A DNA stretch of 64,000 nt from the NCBI RefSeq assembly GCF_000801955.1, contig NZ_JSZO01000001.1, positions 496,001-560,000 of the forward strand, given 5' to 3'. Below are positions 1 through 10,410 of this stretch, piece after piece. A program made the translations under genes and the position numbers. The DNA is from Ralstonia sp. A12 (GTDB lineage: Bacteria > Pseudomonadota > Gammaproteobacteria > Burkholderiales > Burkholderiaceae). The first letter of the stretch is position 1, and each line of letters begins with the position of its first letter. The notes beneath the pieces are model-generated. The model saw only the letters and a program-made list of their open reading frames with translations, did not search any database and was not told where the DNA came from.

Positions 1-601
1 CGATCTGGCGAGCCGAAGCGTCTGCCGAGCCGAACTTCTCCAGCGCCAGCTTGTAGGCGGTACGCGCGTCTTCGGTCTTGTTCTGTGCCGCAAGCAGGTC
101 GCCGCGACGGTCAGCAAACAAAGCCGTGAACGCCGGCGCAACGTCGCCGGAGACTAGCGCGAGGCCCTGATCGTAGGCTTTCTCATCGAGCAGCAGACCC
201 GCCAGGCGCAGCTTGGCGAGGGCTTTGTATTCGTCATCACGTGCGTGGTCGATCGTCCATTGCAACTGCGCCTTCGCGCTGGCTGCATCGTTCGCCTCGT
301 AGAGTGCCTTGGCAGCAGCCAGTGCTGTCATCTGCGCATAAGCGGTGCGGCCGAACTTGTCTTCCATGTCGGTAGCGGCGCGCTTGATCTTCTCAGCATC
401 CTTGCCTTCGACAGCCTTCTGCACCTGCTCATACAGCACAGACGCTTCGCCCGCCTGCTTGCGTTGCCAGTTCTTCCAGCCAAACCAACCGGCTACGGCC
501 AGCAGCACCACGATGGCGATCCACGTCACCACGTTGCCGTTGTCGCGCCACCAGTGCTTGAGGCTCTCTAGTTGTTCCTGTTCTTCGAGATCGTAGGCCA
601 T
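1..601 (-). CDS. yfgM: YfgM-like TPR inner-membrane protein (3' end cut by window edge)
   Basis: Partial gene; the stop lies left of the window. The protein starts MAYDLEEQEQLESLKHWW, then has one membrane segment at about residues 24-42 (VVTWIAIVVLLAVAGWFGW), followed by an alanine-rich helical repeat region typical of tetratricopeptide proteins. This short N-terminal tail, single TM helix and periplasmic TPR layout is that of YfgM, a SecYEG ancillary subunit that hands secreted proteins to periplasmic chaperones. It sits 25 bp downstream of hisS on the same strand, matching the known hisS-yfgM-bamB order, so bamB is expected beyond the left edge. The function is known from the family; the assignment rests on architecture and neighbourhood. 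Confidence 0.85.
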   Translation of the reverse strand, partial: MAYDLEEQEQLESLKHWWRDNGNVVTWIAIVVLLAVAGWFGWKNWQRKQAGEASVLYEQVQKAVEGKDAEKIKRAATDMEDKFGRTAYAQMTALAAAKALYEANDAASAKAQLQWTIDHARDDEYKALAKLRLAGLLLDEKAYDQGLALVSGDVAPAFTALFADRRGDLLAAQNKTEDARTAYKLALEKFGSADASARQI

Positions 602-626
602 GCTTTGCAGAGCTTGAGGTTGGGAG

Positions 627-1949
627 TTAGTCGCTGTTTGCCACCATGGCATCAATCAGACGGTCGACCAATTGGTCAGCCGGCACGGTCTGCTGGGCGT
701 CGGCGCTCGGGTCGCCACGCAGCGGCTTGATCTGCGCCACACCTTGGGCGACTTCATCGTCGCCAATGATAACCGCATAGGATGCGCCACTTGCGTCGGC
801 ACGCTTGAACTGCGACTTGAAGCTGCCGTTGCGCCCTTCCGCCGAGGCGTGAAGAATGACGTCAAGGCCTGCATCACGCAGACGCTCGGCGGCCACCAGC
901 GCCTGCACCTGTGCGTCATCGCCTTGGTGAACGATGTAGACGTCGCAGCCTTGCGCCTCCGGCTCCAGCTTTTCTTCACGCAGCAACTCGATGATGCGCT
1001 CCACGCCCATCGCCCAACCGCATGCTGGGGCCGGCTTGCCGCCGATCTGCTCGATCAGCGGATCATAGCGGCCGCCACCAGCCACCGTACCTTGCGCGCC
1101 GAGCTTGTCGGTCGTCCACTCGAACACGGTGAGGTTGTAGTAGTCCAGCCCGCGCACCAGACGCGGGTTGATCGTGAACGGGATGTTGTTGGCCTTGAGC
1201 AGCTTCTGCACGCCCTCGAAGTGCGCGCGCGATTCTTCGCCCAGATAGTCGATCAGCTTGGGCGCGCCGGCTGCCATCTCCTGCAGCGCAGGATTCTTCG
1301 TGTCGAGCACGCGCAGCGGGTTGGTATACAGGCGACGCTTGCCGTCTTCGTCAAGGATGTCCTGGAAGCCTTCCAAGTACTTGATGAGATCGGCACGGTG
1401 CGCCGCGCGCTCGTCCGCCTGGCCGAGCGAGTTCAGCTCGAGCTTCAGGCCGACCAGACCGAGGTCGTCCCACAGGCGCTGGCACATCAGGATGACTTCC
1501 GCATCGATGTCCGGGCCGGCAAAGCCCAGCGCTTCCACGCCCACCTGATGGAACTGGCGGTAGCGGCCGCGCTGCGGACGCTCGTGGCGGAACATCGGGC
1601 CCGTGTACCACAGCCGCTTCGGGCCGTCATACAGCAAGTTGTGTTCGATCACAGCGCGCACAGCGGCAGCAGTACCTTCCGGGCGCATCGTCAGTTGCTC
1701 GCCGTTCAGGGCGTCGGTGAAGGTGTACATCTCCTTCTCGACGATGTCCGTTACCTCGCCGATGCCGCGCACGAACAGTTGTGTCTGCTCGACGATCGGC
1801 GTGCGGATCTGCTGGTAGCCGTAGGCGCGCAGCATGCTGCGCACGGCGTTGTCGAAGTGCTCCCACAGCGGGGCGTCGCTGGGCAGCAGGTCGTTCATGC
1901 CCTTGACGCCCGCGATCTTCTGCGCGCGTTGTTGTTTGGGTTCGCTCAT
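627..1949 (-). CDS. hisS: Histidyl-tRNA synthetase
   Basis: A 440-residue class II aminoacyl-tRNA synthetase that charges tRNA-His in the cytoplasm. The N-terminus (residues 12-25) carries the [10 protein letters not shown] signature of HisRS. Class II motif 2 is at residues 119-133 ([15 protein letters not shown]), and the histidine-binding [13 protein letters not shown] stretch lies near residue 265. The C-terminal anticodon-binding domain follows (about 330-430). The length is close to the usual 420-430. The gene stands between ispG (upstream) and yfgM (downstream) on the same strand, with gaps of 61 and 25 bp, and probably shares their transcript. Confidence 0.97.
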   Translation of the reverse strand: MSEPKQQRAQKIAGVKGMNDLLPSDAPLWEHFDNAVRSMLRAYGYQQIRTPIVEQTQLFVRGIGEVTDIVEKEMYTFTDALNGEQLTMRPEGTAAAVRAVIEHNLLYDGPKRLWYTGPMFRHERPQRGRYRQFHQVGVEALGFAGPDIDAEVILMCQRLWDDLGLVGLKLELNSLGQADERAAHRADLIKYLEGFQDILDEDGKRRLYTNPLRVLDTKNPALQEMAAGAPKLIDYLGEESRAHFEGVQKLLKANNIPFTINPRLVRGLDYYNLTVFEWTTDKLGAQGTVAGGGRYDPLIEQIGGKPAPACGWAMGVERIIELLREEKLEPEAQGCDVYIVHQGDDAQVQALVAAERLRDAGLDVILHASAEGRNGSFKSQFKRADASGASYAVIIGDDEVAQGVAQIKPLRGDPSADAQQTVPADQLVDRLIDAMVANSD

Positions 1950-2010
1950 GATGTCACGTTAAAAGCCGGCCTATTCTGTGGGCCGACTTGTCGTTTCTTG
2001 CTGTGAAGCC

Positions 2011-3294
2011 TTATGCCGTCTCGGTTTGCGCGCCGTAATGCGTGCGCACATACTCGTCGACGATCGTCTGGAATTCTTCTGCGATGCGCTCGCCGCGCAG
2101 CGTCTTCACCTTCACGCCGTCGACGAACACTGGCGCCGCCGGCGACTCGCCCGTACCCGGCAACGAAATGCCGATGTTGGCGTGCTTGCTCTCACCCGGC
2201 CCGTTGACGATGCACCCCATCACGGCCACGTTCATCTCTTCAACGCCAGGGTGCGTCACTTTCCACGTCGGCATCTGCTCGCGCAGGTATGACTGGATAC
2301 GCGCTGCCAACTCCTGGAACACCGTGCTGGTCGTGCGACCACAACCGGGGCAGGCAATGACCATTGGCGTGAAATTGCGCAGGCCCATGGTCTGCAAGAT
2401 CTCTTGCGCGACGATCACTTCCTTCTCGCGCGGCGCACCGGGCTCTGGCGTCAACGAAATGCGGATCGTGTCGCCGATGCCTTCCTGCAGCAGCACCGAC
2501 AGTGCCGCCGTCGAGGCAACGATCCCCTTGCTACCCATACCTGCCTCGGTCAAGCCGAGGTGCAGCGCGTAGTTGCAGCGGCGCGCCAGTTCGCGGTACA
2601 CCGCGATCAAATCCTGCACCGCCGACACTTTGCACGACAGGATGATCTGACTACCCGGCAGACCAATCTCTTCCGCCTTCTGCGCCGATTGGATCGCCGA
2701 GGTGATCAACGCCTCGACCATCACCGTGCGTGCATCCCACGGGGTTGCACGCTGGGCGTTCTCGTCCATGATGCGCGCGAGCAGGTCCTGGTCCAGGCTG
2801 CCCCAGTTCACGCCGATGCGCACCGGTTTGTCGTAGCGGCAGGCGATCTCGATCATCTGCGCAAACTGCGTGTCACGCTTCGCGCCCTGCCCCACGTTGC
2901 CGGGGTTGATGCGGTATTTGGACAGCGCCTGCGCGCACTCGGGATAGTCCTGCAGCAGCTTGTGGCCGTTGTAGTGAAAATCGCCGACCAGCGGCACGTC
3001 CACGCCCATGCGGTCGAGCTGCTCACGGATGGCGGGCACGGCTGCAGCTGCAGCCGGCGTATCAACGGTGATCCGCACCAGTTCAGAACCGGCCCGCGCT
3101 AACTCTTTCACCTGGATCGCCGTGCCGATGGCGTCCGACGTGTCGGTATTCGTCATCGATTGCACGCAGACCGGCGCAGCGCCGCCCACGTGAACGATGC
3201 GGTCACCCCAGCGGATCTCCGCCGCACGCGAGTTCCGGCGCGGCAGCGGGCCAGGCAAAGCGGGAGCGCAATCGAGAGGCGTGAAGGTTTCCAT
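2011..3294 (-). CDS. ispG: 4-hydroxy-3-methylbut-2-en-1-yl diphosphate synthase
   Basis: IspG (GcpE) catalyses the penultimate step of the MEP isoprenoid pathway, reducing MEcPP to HMBPP with a [4Fe-4S] cluster. The 427-residue protein has the cluster cysteines in ACPGCGRTT and in [10 protein letters not shown] near the C-terminus, plus the SMTNTDT motif near the N-terminus. It is longer than the E. coli enzyme (372) because of an internal insertion, as is common in betaproteobacteria. The ATG at 3294 was chosen; an in-frame TTG at 3318 would add eight residues. The gene follows the RodZ-like gene on the same strand with a 54-bp gap. Confidence 0.96.
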   Translation of the reverse strand: METFTPLDCAPALPGPLPRRNSRAAEIRWGDRIVHVGGAAPVCVQSMTNTDTSDAIGTAIQVKELARAGSELVRITVDTPAAAAAVPAIREQLDRMGVDVPLVGDFHYNGHKLLQDYPECAQALSKYRINPGNVGQGAKRDTQFAQMIEIACRYDKPVRIGVNWGSLDQDLLARIMDENAQRATPWDARTVMVEALITSAIQSAQKAEEIGLPGSQIILSCKVSAVQDLIAVYRELARRCNYALHLGLTEAGMGSKGIVASTAALSVLLQEGIGDTIRISLTPEPGAPREKEVIVAQEILQTMGLRNFTPMVIACPGCGRTTSTVFQELAARIQSYLREQMPTWKVTHPGVEEMNVAVMGCIVNGPGESKHANIGISLPGTGESPAAPVFVDGVKVKTLRGERIAEEFQTIVDEYVRTHYGAQTETA

Positions 3295-3348
3295 GATCAG
3301 GCGAGGCACGGCGCCCAATCAGACGCCGCGCCGCTCAACAAAAACGGT

Positions 3349-4437
3349 TCAGGGCAACGTAGCCCGTGCCACGCGATTGCGGGCGTACTTCTGGATGTCG
3401 ACCGATGCGCCACCCACAGTCAGCGACTCGACGGCCTCGGCATTGCCGAAGGTCACCTTGAACGGCGGGGTGCCGGTCAGGTCGCGTGCGTCACCTTCCT
3501 TGGCCAGGCCGCTAGCAAGCGTCTTACCAGACTTATCCTTGATCTCGAACCACGACGCGCCCGAAAAACGCACCGAGACCGTACCACTACCGGTTGCCGA
3601 CTCAGCCGGCTTGGTGGTTGCGTTTGGCACGGCAGCGACAGGCGCATCGACGTTGATCACGGCGGGCTTGGTGCTAACAGCATCAGCCACAGGTGCCGGT
3701 GCAGCGCTGTTGTCGGAACGCGGCAGCGTGGGCGGCGGCGCCAGCGGCGCGGTCACCACACCAGAGGCCGGAGCAACCGGTGCCACAGGCGTCAACGGCG
3801 TCGGCATCGAGGCAGCCGGCGTTTCTGTCTGGGCCGGGGCGGGTGCTTGCACGGCCTCGGCCGGCGCCGGTTGCGGTTGAGCCGGCGCGACTTCCTTCGC
3901 GGCAGGTTCGGTGGCCTGCGTAGCGGCCGTCTGCGCGGCAAACCACTGCTTCAGGCGATCCATGCCAGCCAGTGCACCACCAGCCACAACCACAGCCACC
4001 AAGGCACCGATGAGCCAACCGCTGCCACCGCGACGCTTGCCAAAGCTCGGCTTGTCGGAGAACGACTCACCCAGCCCACCTTCAGGACGCAAACCAATAT
4101 TGGTGACCTGAGCGCGCACGTTCAGTCGGACAAGCTGGTCGTCGACATCCACCTGCAAAGCACGCGCATAGGCGCGGATCAGCCCCTTGGTGAACGTCAT
4201 GTCAGGCAACGCGCTCACATCGGCAGCTTCCACAGCCAACAGCTTGCCCGGCGCCACCTTCAGGCGCGTGGCAAGATCTTCGACCGTCAAGCGCTGGCGC
4301 TCACGGCCGGCACGCAGGCGTTCAGCAATCTCGCGCAGCGCATCGTCGCGCTCCGGCGATGCGGCCGCGGGCGAACCCGAGGCAGGCGCGGCACCTTGAG
4401 AAAGGTCAGCGGCGCTTGCCACGTCGCGGTCAGTCAT
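3349..4437 (-). CDS. rodZ: RodZ-like helix-turn-helix membrane protein
   Basis: A 362-residue protein with RodZ architecture. It has an N-terminal Xre-type HTH (about residues 30-100, RLKVAPGKLLAVE), one membrane helix (about 165-185, WLIGALVAVVVAGGALAG), a long Ala/Pro linker, and a C-terminal periplasmic DUF4115 domain (about 285-360, VRFSGASWFEIKD). RodZ links MreB to the cell envelope and supports rod shape. The ATG at 4437 is chosen because upstream in-frame codons lie inside pilF; the start overlaps the pilF stop by 8 bp, suggesting translational coupling. The pilF-rodZ-ispG-hisS order is typical of the family neighbourhood. Confidence 0.88.
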   Translation of the reverse strand: MTDRDVASAADLSQGAAPASGSPAAASPERDDALREIAERLRAGRERQRLTVEDLATRLKVAPGKLLAVEAADVSALPDMTFTKGLIRAYARALQVDVDDQLVRLNVRAQVTNIGLRPEGGLGESFSDKPSFGKRRGGSGWLIGALVAVVVAGGALAGMDRLKQWFAAQTAATQATEPAAKEVAPAQPQPAPAEAVQAPAPAQTETPAASMPTPLTPVAPVAPASGVVTAPLAPPPTLPRSDNSAAPAPVADAVSTKPAVINVDAPVAAVPNATTKPAESATGSGTVSVRFSGASWFEIKDKSGKTLASGLAKEGDARDLTGTPPFKVTFGNAEAVESLTVGGASVDIQKYARNRVARATLP

Positions 4438-5227
4438 CCCACGCTCCTCGTTCGAAAGCCGCCTCTTCGGGCGCATTGGGGAAACGGCGCTGCAGTTGCG
4501 CGCTCCATGCATTCTGTTGCGAGACATCGCCCACGCGGCGCGCAATGCGTGCGCCCAACCACAGGCTCTCGGCCGTCGGATTGCCGCGACCGTTGACACG
4601 CTCAACAAACGGCATGGCGCGCGAATATTCGCGGCGCTTGTAGTAGAGCTGCGCCAACGTCATGTTGGTCAGCGGATTGTTCGCGTCGATGTAGGTGGCG
4701 CGCGTCAGGCTCTTCTCTGCACCATCCAGATCGCCCTGGCGCATCTGGCAAACACCCAGGTTGGTCCACGGCTTGGCCGGGCTGCCGGCTGCCGGCGCCT
4801 CAATGGCCTGACGCAGCATTGTCATGCCTTGATCAGGCTTGCCACCCTGCGAGCACAGGAACCAGCCGTAATTGTTCAGCAGATCGCCATCTTGCGGCGT
4901 TGCCGCCAGTGCGCTGCGAAAACTGTCGTCGGCCTGCTCGCGTTGCCCCAGGCTCATGTAAGCCAGCGCACGGATGTGATACGCACCCGGCACGTTCGGG
5001 TCGATCGTGATGGCGTTCTTGATTTCCTCAAGCGCCGTTGCGGCCTGGCCAGCTTCCAGGTACTGCGTCGCGAGCTGCAATCGGATCGCAGCCCGGCGGC
5101 CGGTGTCGGCCTTTTGATCGGGGGCTGTCGTAACTTCTCGTGTCTGTGTCTGAGCCGGCGGCGGCAATGCGCACCCGGCGGCTGCCAGCGTGAAGACCAG
5201 ACTGACAGCAGTCGACCAACGCTTCAT
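4430..5227 (-). CDS. pilF: Type IV pilus biogenesis lipoprotein PilF/PilW
   Basis: A 265-residue lipoprotein with a signal peptide and lipobox ending in Cys19 (LAAAGC). Consecutive TPR motifs follow (about residues 45-240, e.g. [14 protein letters not shown] and [14 protein letters not shown]). PilF/PilW is the outer-membrane pilotin that helps assemble the PilQ secretin of type IV pili. The start overlaps the rlmN stop by 4 bp (ATGA). The arrangement rlmN-pilF-rodZ is standard in beta- and gammaproteobacteria. Confidence 0.92.
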   Translation of the reverse strand: MKRWSTAVSLVFTLAAAGCALPPPAQTQTREVTTAPDQKADTGRRAAIRLQLATQYLEAGQAATALEEIKNAITIDPNVPGAYHIRALAYMSLGQREQADDSFRSALAATPQDGDLLNNYGWFLCSQGGKPDQGMTMLRQAIEAPAAGSPAKPWTNLGVCQMRQGDLDGAEKSLTRATYIDANNPLTNMTLAQLYYKRREYSRAMPFVERVNGRGNPTAESLWLGARIARRVGDVSQQNAWSAQLQRRFPNAPEEAAFERGAWDD

Positions 5228-6384
5228 GCGGTACCCATACGGTGAGTGGAGTCGGCCCCGACCACGGGGATCTCGACGATCTTGCCAAACTTGCCGCGCT
5301 CGGCCAGGCGCGTGCGATCCTTGACCTCGCCAGCCAACTGGCCGCAGGCTGCATCGATGTCATCACCGCGCGTCTTGCGGATGGTGGTGACGATGCCGGC
5401 GTCCAGCAGCACTTGCGAGAAACGGCGGATCTGCTCGTTGTTTGAGCGCTTCAACCCGGACTCGGGGAACGGGTTGAACGGGATCAGGTTGAACTTGCAC
5501 GGCACGTCGGCCACGACGCGCAGCAGTTCACGGGCGTGCTCGACGGTGTCATTGACGCCATCCAGCATGCAATATTCGAAAGTGATGAAATCGCGCGGCG
5601 CGAACTCGAGATAGCGGCGGCAGGCTGCCATCAGCTCGGCCAGCGGGTACTTCTTGTTCAGTGGCACGAGCACATCGCGCAGCGCATCGTTGGACGCATG
5701 CAGCGACACAGCCAATGCCACGGGCACATCACGCGCGAGACGATCCATCATCGGCACCACGCCGGAAGTGGACACCGTCACACGACGGCGCGACAGACCA
5801 TACGCGTTGTCGTCCAGCATCAGACGCAAAGCCGGCACCACAGCGTCGTAATTCAGCAGCGGTTCACCCATGCCCATCATCACCACGTTGGTAATGACGC
5901 GGTCGTCCTTGGGGCCGCGACCGAGCTGCTGGCGCATGGCGAATTCGGCCATCCAGAGCTGACCAATGATCTCGCCCACGCCGAGATTGCGCGAGAAACC
6001 CTGTTTGCCGGTCGAACAGAACCGGCAGTTGACGGCACATCCCGCCTGAGACGACACGCACAGCGTGCCGCGCGTCTCTTCGGGGATGTAGACCGTCTCG
6101 ACGGCATTACCCTGCCCCACATCGACCAGCCACTTGCGCGTGCCGTCCGACGAAAGGTGATCGGAAATGACCGCCGGCGCCTGGATGTTGGCGCGGGTCG
6201 CGAGCTTTTCGCGCAGCGACTTGGCGAGATCAGTCATCTCGCCAAAATCGGACGCGCCCGACTGGTGAATCCAGCGCTGCAATTGCTTGGCGCGGAACGA
6301 CTTCTCCCCCAGGCTCTCGCAGTACGCGAGAAGACCCTGTGCGTCGAAATCGAGAAGATTCACCACATCGCTCATGACTTGCAA
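5224..6384 (-). CDS. rlmN: Dual-specificity RNA (adenine-C2) methyltransferase RlmN
   Basis: A radical-SAM enzyme that methylates C2 of A2503 in 23S rRNA and of A37 in some tRNAs. The 386-residue protein contains the CxxxCxxC cluster motif at Cys116, Cys120 and Cys123 ([12 protein letters not shown]), the [13 protein letters not shown] motif, and the C-terminal [15 protein letters not shown] motif with the methyl-carrying cysteine. A second ATG at 6375 would remove three residues and is equally possible. It lies 34 bp downstream of ndk and overlaps pilF by 4 bp. Confidence 0.96.
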   Translation of the reverse strand: MQVMSDVVNLLDFDAQGLLAYCESLGEKSFRAKQLQRWIHQSGASDFGEMTDLAKSLREKLATRANIQAPAVISDHLSSDGTRKWLVDVGQGNAVETVYIPEETRGTLCVSSQAGCAVNCRFCSTGKQGFSRNLGVGEIIGQLWMAEFAMRQQLGRGPKDDRVITNVVMMGMGEPLLNYDAVVPALRLMLDDNAYGLSRRRVTVSTSGVVPMMDRLARDVPVALAVSLHASNDALRDVLVPLNKKYPLAELMAACRRYLEFAPRDFITFEYCMLDGVNDTVEHARELLRVVADVPCKFNLIPFNPFPESGLKRSNNEQIRRFSQVLLDAGIVTTIRKTRGDDIDAACGQLAGEVKDRTRLAERGKFGKIVEIPVVGADSTHRMGTA

Positions 6385-6418
6385 CCCAAAACTACCAATC
6401 CCAGTCTAGTGTTGACGC

Positions 6419-6844
6419 TTAGCGGCTGTAAATGTTCAGGCCCGGGAAGAAGAAAGCGACTTCCACGGCTGCCGTTTCAGCTGCGTCCGAACCGTGCACG
6501 GCGTTGGCGTCGATGCTGTCTGCAAAGTCAGCGCGGATCGTGCCCTTCTCAGCCTTCTTCGGGTCGGTTGCACCCATCAGGTCACGGTTCTTGGCGATTG
6601 CGCTTTCGCCTTCCAGCGCCTGCACCATCACCGGGCCCGAGATCATGAAGTCAACCAGATCCTTGAAGAACGGGCGCTCCTTGTGCACAGCGTAGAACTG
6701 CTCGGCTTCGCCGCGCGACAGGTGGATCATCTTGGCCGCGACGACCTTCAGGCCTGCGCCTTCGAAACGGGCGTAGATCTGACCGATGACATTCTTGGCC
6801 ACTGCGTCCGGTTTGATAATCGAGAGGGTGCGTTCGATCGCCAT
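6419..6844 (-). CDS. ndk: Nucleoside diphosphate kinase
   Basis: A 141-residue NDK that balances NTP pools by transferring the gamma-phosphate through a phosphohistidine. It starts [15 protein letters not shown], and the catalytic histidine is His117 in NAVHGSD. The length is the usual one for the bacterial enzyme. The ATG at 6844 is preceded by TTGGAG. An ATG-like start 12 bp upstream was rejected because it would place the ribosome site inside the gene. Confidence 0.97.
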   Translation of the reverse strand: MAIERTLSIIKPDAVAKNVIGQIYARFEGAGLKVVAAKMIHLSRGEAEQFYAVHKERPFFKDLVDFMISGPVMVQALEGESAIAKNRDLMGATDPKKAEKGTIRADFADSIDANAVHGSDAAETAAVEVAFFFPGLNIYSR

Positions 6845-6890
6845 TAAAAACTCCAAAAAATGAAGGTGTTACGTGAAAGATAAACGTTAG

Positions 6891-6899
6891 ATTCTAACA
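6891..6899 (-). promoter_or_regulatory. Probable extended -10 promoter of ndk
   Basis: On the minus strand the sequence reads TGTTAGAAT, an extended -10 (TG-N-TAGAAT, 5/6 match to TATAAT), about 45 bp upstream of the ndk start codon. A TTGACA lies further upstream but at 23 bp it is too far for a normal spacer. The call rests on sequence alone. Confidence 0.4.
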
Positions 6900-7213
6900 C
6901 GGGGAGCAGCCGGATTGGATGTCAAGCGGTGCAACCCACCTTGACTTCCGATTGCGACGCAAGGCGACCCATGCATCACTCTGCCTGCCGCCCGCGACAC
7001 AGCAAGGACAAGGGCCTTAGGATTGCCTTACCGGGAGCACAAGAAGTCACCCCTGATGGGCATTTTTACGCGCAATTCCCGTCTGATCGCTGGAACCGCA
7101 TGGCATCCTGCCTCCTCAAAGTAAGGACGATGCGACTTGCAAAAGCGCACTTCGGATGTCACATTCGGAGCGTCGTCGTATTGTCTGCAATGTCATTCAC
7201 CCAAGGAGTTCGC
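6900..7213. other. Intergenic region between ndk and the BI-1 gene
   Basis: This divergent spacer must hold the promoters of both flanking genes. The reading frame of the BI-1 gene stays open leftward to about 6929, but the upstream stretch has poor coding character. The strong ribosome site AAGGAGTT at 7203-7209 marks 7214 as the start. No RNA gene or repeat was recognised. Confidence 0.5.
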
Positions 7214-7918
7214 ATGGACAACCAACTCAACTCGTACGGCTTTGGCGCTTCCGGCACCGCCGGCGCGTTGGCCGTCCGCAATCGCGTGCTGCGCAATACC
7301 TATTGGCTGCTCGCGCTTTCGATGATCCCCACCATTCTCGGTGCGTGGATCGGCGTCACCACCGGCTTCAACCTGATGGGTGGTCGCCCGCTGATGGGCT
7401 TCATCATCTTCATGGCGGTGGCCTTTGGCTTCTTCTACGCCATCGAGCGCTTCAAGAACAGCGGCTTGGGTGTGGCTTTGCTGCTCGGCTTCACGTTCTT
7501 CATGGGGCTGATGCTGTCGCGCCTGATCGGCTTCACGCTGGGCAGTTACTCGAACGGCGCCGCGCTCATCATGACGGCGTTCGGTGGCACGGCGATCATC
7601 TTCGGCGTGATGGCGACGGTGGCCACGGTCAGCAAGCGTGACTTCTCGGGCCTGGGCAAGTGGCTGTTCATGGGCGTGCTGGTGCTGATCGTTGCATCGG
7701 TGGCCAATATCTGGCTGCAGATGCCCGCGATGATGCTGACGGTCTCGGTGCTGGCCATCGCGATCTTCTCGGCCTACATCCTGTTTGATGTGCAGCGCAT
7801 CGTGAACGGTGGCGAGACCAACTATGTGACCGCCACGCTGGCAATCTACCTGGACGTCTACAACATCTTCACGAACCTGCTGGCGATCCTGGGGATCTTC
7901 GGCGGCAATCGTAACTGA
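7214..7918 (+). CDS. BI-1/YccA family inner-membrane protein
   Basis: A 234-residue protein with seven predicted membrane helices, separated by short polar loops (e.g. YWLLALSMIPTILGAWIG near residue 32 and LLAILGIFGG at the C-terminus). It matches the Bax inhibitor-1 family (YccA, YbhL). YccA interacts with the FtsH protease and modulates it; other members behave as pH-sensitive Ca2+ leak channels. The ATG at 7214 follows AAGGAGTT at a good distance. It is monocistronic, with a terminator directly downstream. Confidence 0.9.
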   Translation: MDNQLNSYGFGASGTAGALAVRNRVLRNTYWLLALSMIPTILGAWIGVTTGFNLMGGRPLMGFIIFMAVAFGFFYAIERFKNSGLGVALLLGFTFFMGLMLSRLIGFTLGSYSNGAALIMTAFGGTAIIFGVMATVATVSKRDFSGLGKWLFMGVLVLIVASVANIWLQMPAMMLTVSVLAIAIFSAYILFDVQRIVNGGETNYVTATLAIYLDVYNIFTNLLAILGIFGGNRN

Positions 7919-7950
7919 GCATCCGCACCGCGCTGGCGACAGCGCAGCGA

Positions 7951-7984
7951 AAAAAAAACCGGCGCCTGGTGCGCCGGTTTTTCT
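7951..7984. terminator. Bidirectional intrinsic terminator between the BI-1 gene and rlmD
   Basis: A-tract, stem AAACCGGCGC / GCGCCGGTTT with a 4-5 nt loop, and T-tract. It can stop transcription from both sides of this convergent pair. Confidence 0.85.
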
Positions 7985-8012
7985 TTGCCCGTGAGAGTCG
8001 CGCGATAACGGA

Positions 8013-9494
8013 TCAGTCGCGCTCGAATACCGCGATCGATTCGACGTGCGACGTGTGCGGGAACATGTTCACCACGCCCGCGCCTGCCAGCCGGTAACCG
8101 GCCTCATGCACCAGCAAGCCGGCGTCGCGCGCCAGCGTCGCTGGATTACACGATACGTAGACGATGCGCTTGGGCAGTAGATCGGCCGCTTCGCCACCGC
8201 GCTGCGACAGTTCCGCCAGCGCCTTGGAAACCGCCAGCGCCCCTTCGCGCGGCGGATCGACCAGCCAGCGGTCAAACTTGCCCAGCGCGGCAATATCGTC
8301 TGCCGTCACTTCGAACAGGTTGCGGCAAGCGAACGTCGTCTTCGCATCCAGCCCATTGTGCTGAGCATTGGCGAGCGCGCGCGTAGTCAACGCCTCGCTG
8401 CCCTCGATACCCATGACTTCACGGGCGCGCGTGGCCATCGGCAGTGTGAAGTTGCCGATACCGCAGAACAGATCGAGCAAGCGATCGCCGGGTTGCGCGC
8501 CCAGCAGCTTCAGCGCCCGCGACATCAGCACACGGTTGATATGGTGATTGACCTGCGTGAAATCCGTCGGCTTGAACGGCATGGTGATGCCGAATTCAGG
8601 CAGCGTGTACGTCAGCGCGCGATCCAGCGGGTAGAACGGATACACCGTGTCCGGCCCCTTGGGCTGCAGCCAGAACTGCACGTTGTGCTGATCAGCGAAT
8701 GCACGCAATTCAGCCTCGTCTTCCGGGGTGAGCGGCTCCAGGTTGCGCAGCACCAGCACCGTCACATCTTGGCCGACAGCAAGTTCGATCTGCGGCATGC
8801 GCTGGAAGATCGAAAGACGCCCCACTAGCCCCCGCAGCGGCACCAACAGCGCGGACACGTGCGGCGGCAACACCTCGCATGAGGTCATATCGACCACGTA
8901 ACTGCTCTTGCGCTCGTGGAAGCCCACCAGCACACCTCCCTTGGCTGCCACGTGGCGCACTGTCAGACGAGCACGGTAGCGGTAGCCCCAATCCGGCCCG
9001 GCAATGGGTCGGAATACAACGTCCGGGCGCAGTTTGGCGAGATGCCACAGATCATCTTCCAGCACGCGCTGCTTGATGGCGACCTGCGCGCGCGAATCCA
9101 GATGCTGCATCGAGCAGCCACCGCACACGCCAAAGAACTCGCACTGCGGCGTCACGCGCGAGGCGGACTGGCGCAGAATGTTCACCACGCTCGCCTGCTC
9201 GTACGAAGGCTTGACACGATGGCTGCGATACATCACCAGCTCGCCCGGCAGCGCGCCCTCCACAAAGACGACCTTACCCGGCGTGCCATCCTCGTTGGCC
9301 AAGCGACCGATACCGCGCGCCTCGCCGTCTAGCGAGACGATCTCCAGCGGGCCGGCCACAGGCATCTCCGGCTTCCTTCGCCCACGCGGGGCCTTGGCCG
9401 GCGCAGCAGTTGCGGAATCAGGAGACGACGGCATGGCGTTGGGTGCAGCTTGAGACACGGGCGAGCCTGGGTAAATTGGGGACAAGGGCGGCAT
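8013..9494 (-). CDS. rlmD: 23S rRNA (uracil-1939-C5)-methyltransferase RlmD
   Basis: RlmD (RumA) methylates U1939 of 23S rRNA using SAM and carries a [4Fe-4S] cluster. The 493-residue protein has an N-terminal TRAM domain (about residues 50-105, [15 protein letters not shown]), cluster cysteines in [13 protein letters not shown], a SAM site ([11 protein letters not shown]), and the catalytic cysteine in [10 protein letters not shown]. Starts at 9494 and 9434 are both possible; neither has a clear ribosome site, and 9494 leaves a basic, poorly conserved N-terminal tail. It is transcribed divergently from the phosphatase-fold gene at 9517. Confidence 0.93.
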   Translation of the reverse strand: MPPLSPIYPGSPVSQAAPNAMPSSPDSATAAPAKAPRGRRKPEMPVAGPLEIVSLDGEARGIGRLANEDGTPGKVVFVEGALPGELVMYRSHRVKPSYEQASVVNILRQSASRVTPQCEFFGVCGGCSMQHLDSRAQVAIKQRVLEDDLWHLAKLRPDVVFRPIAGPDWGYRYRARLTVRHVAAKGGVLVGFHERKSSYVVDMTSCEVLPPHVSALLVPLRGLVGRLSIFQRMPQIELAVGQDVTVLVLRNLEPLTPEDEAELRAFADQHNVQFWLQPKGPDTVYPFYPLDRALTYTLPEFGITMPFKPTDFTQVNHHINRVLMSRALKLLGAQPGDRLLDLFCGIGNFTLPMATRAREVMGIEGSEALTTRALANAQHNGLDAKTTFACRNLFEVTADDIAALGKFDRWLVDPPREGALAVSKALAELSQRGGEAADLLPKRIVYVSCNPATLARDAGLLVHEAGYRLAGAGVVNMFPHTSHVESIAVFERD

Positions 9495-9516
9495 TGTAAG
9501 ACACCGGAGAACCTGC

Positions 9517-10383
9517 ATGGGCACCGTCATTCTTACGTGGAACATCCAGTGGGGCCGCGGCGCGGATGGGAGCGTCGACCTTGCACGCCAACTTGCCGAA
9601 GCACGCGCCATGGCGGACTTCGATGTGCTCTGCCTGCAGGAAGTCACCTCCGGCTTTGGCAACCTGCCAGGCTATCCGGGCGCCGACCAGTGGGGTGAAC
9701 TCGCTGACGCGCTCGGCTCGGAGTACAGCGTCATCGGCGGTTTTGCGCTGGAGCGCCACGACGGCGCACACGTGCAGCGCTTCGGCAACGCCATCGCCAC
9801 ACGCTTGCCTGTGCTCCACATCATGCGCCACGCGCTGCCCTGCCCGCCTGATGCCACGCCGGTCATGCCACGCATGGCCATCGAGGCGATCGTGCAGGCC
9901 GTATTCGGGCCACTGCGCGTCGTCACGACACATCTGGAGTATTACTCCGAAGTCCAGCGATTGGCGCAGATCGATGCGCTGCGGGCAATTCATGCAGAAG
10001 GTTGCGCCCGCGCGATTCATCCACCCGTGCTCGGTCCTGAACCGGACACCGGACCGTTCCGCCCACTCGTGCAAACCACCGCAACAATCATCTGTGGCGA
10101 CCTCAACTGCAAGCCAGATTCCACGCCCAAGCGCCTGGCCACCGTTCCGTTTTCGCGAGAACCGGCGTTGCATGATGCATGGGAAATTGCACACGGCTCG
10201 ACACCGCAGCCGCCAACCTTCGGCGTACACGACCGCACTGATTGGATCGAGCCGGCCTACGCATGCGATTACATGCTGATCAGCGAACCATTGAAAGCGC
10301 GCGTGCTACGCGTAGAGGTAAACAGCGCCACGCAGGCATCGGATCATCAACCGATGCTGCTGGAACTGTGTAACGACGATTAG
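9517..10383 (+). CDS. Endonuclease/exonuclease/phosphatase family protein
   Basis: A 288-residue protein of the EEP fold (DNase I / AP endonuclease / sphingomyelinase superfamily). Motifs in order are the TWNIQWG strand near the N-terminus, a metal-binding Glu in DVLCLQEV (about residue 34), GDLNCKPD (about 198) and the C-terminal SDHQPM (about 277). There is no signal peptide, so it probably acts in the cytoplasm on a phosphodiester. The exact substrate cannot be read from sequence. It is convergent with rpoS, with a 27-bp gap. Confidence 0.85.
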   Translation: MGTVILTWNIQWGRGADGSVDLARQLAEARAMADFDVLCLQEVTSGFGNLPGYPGADQWGELADALGSEYSVIGGFALERHDGAHVQRFGNAIATRLPVLHIMRHALPCPPDATPVMPRMAIEAIVQAVFGPLRVVTTHLEYYSEVQRLAQIDALRAIHAEGCARAIHPPVLGPEPDTGPFRPLVQTTATIICGDLNCKPDSTPKRLATVPFSREPALHDAWEIAHGSTPQPPTFGVHDRTDWIEPAYACDYMLISEPLKARVLRVEVNSATQASDHQPMLLELCNDD

Positions 10384-10410
10384 AAATCGAAGAGACGGGA
10401 CAGCTGCGCC

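Noticed and set aside
672-2006. 444-residue plus-strand frame opposite hisS
   Set aside because: Shadow; composition rich in His, Arg and Gln without motifs.
6929-7213. 95-residue upstream extension of the BI-1 protein
   Set aside because: Lacks family similarity and would bypass the strong ribosome site at 7203-7209.
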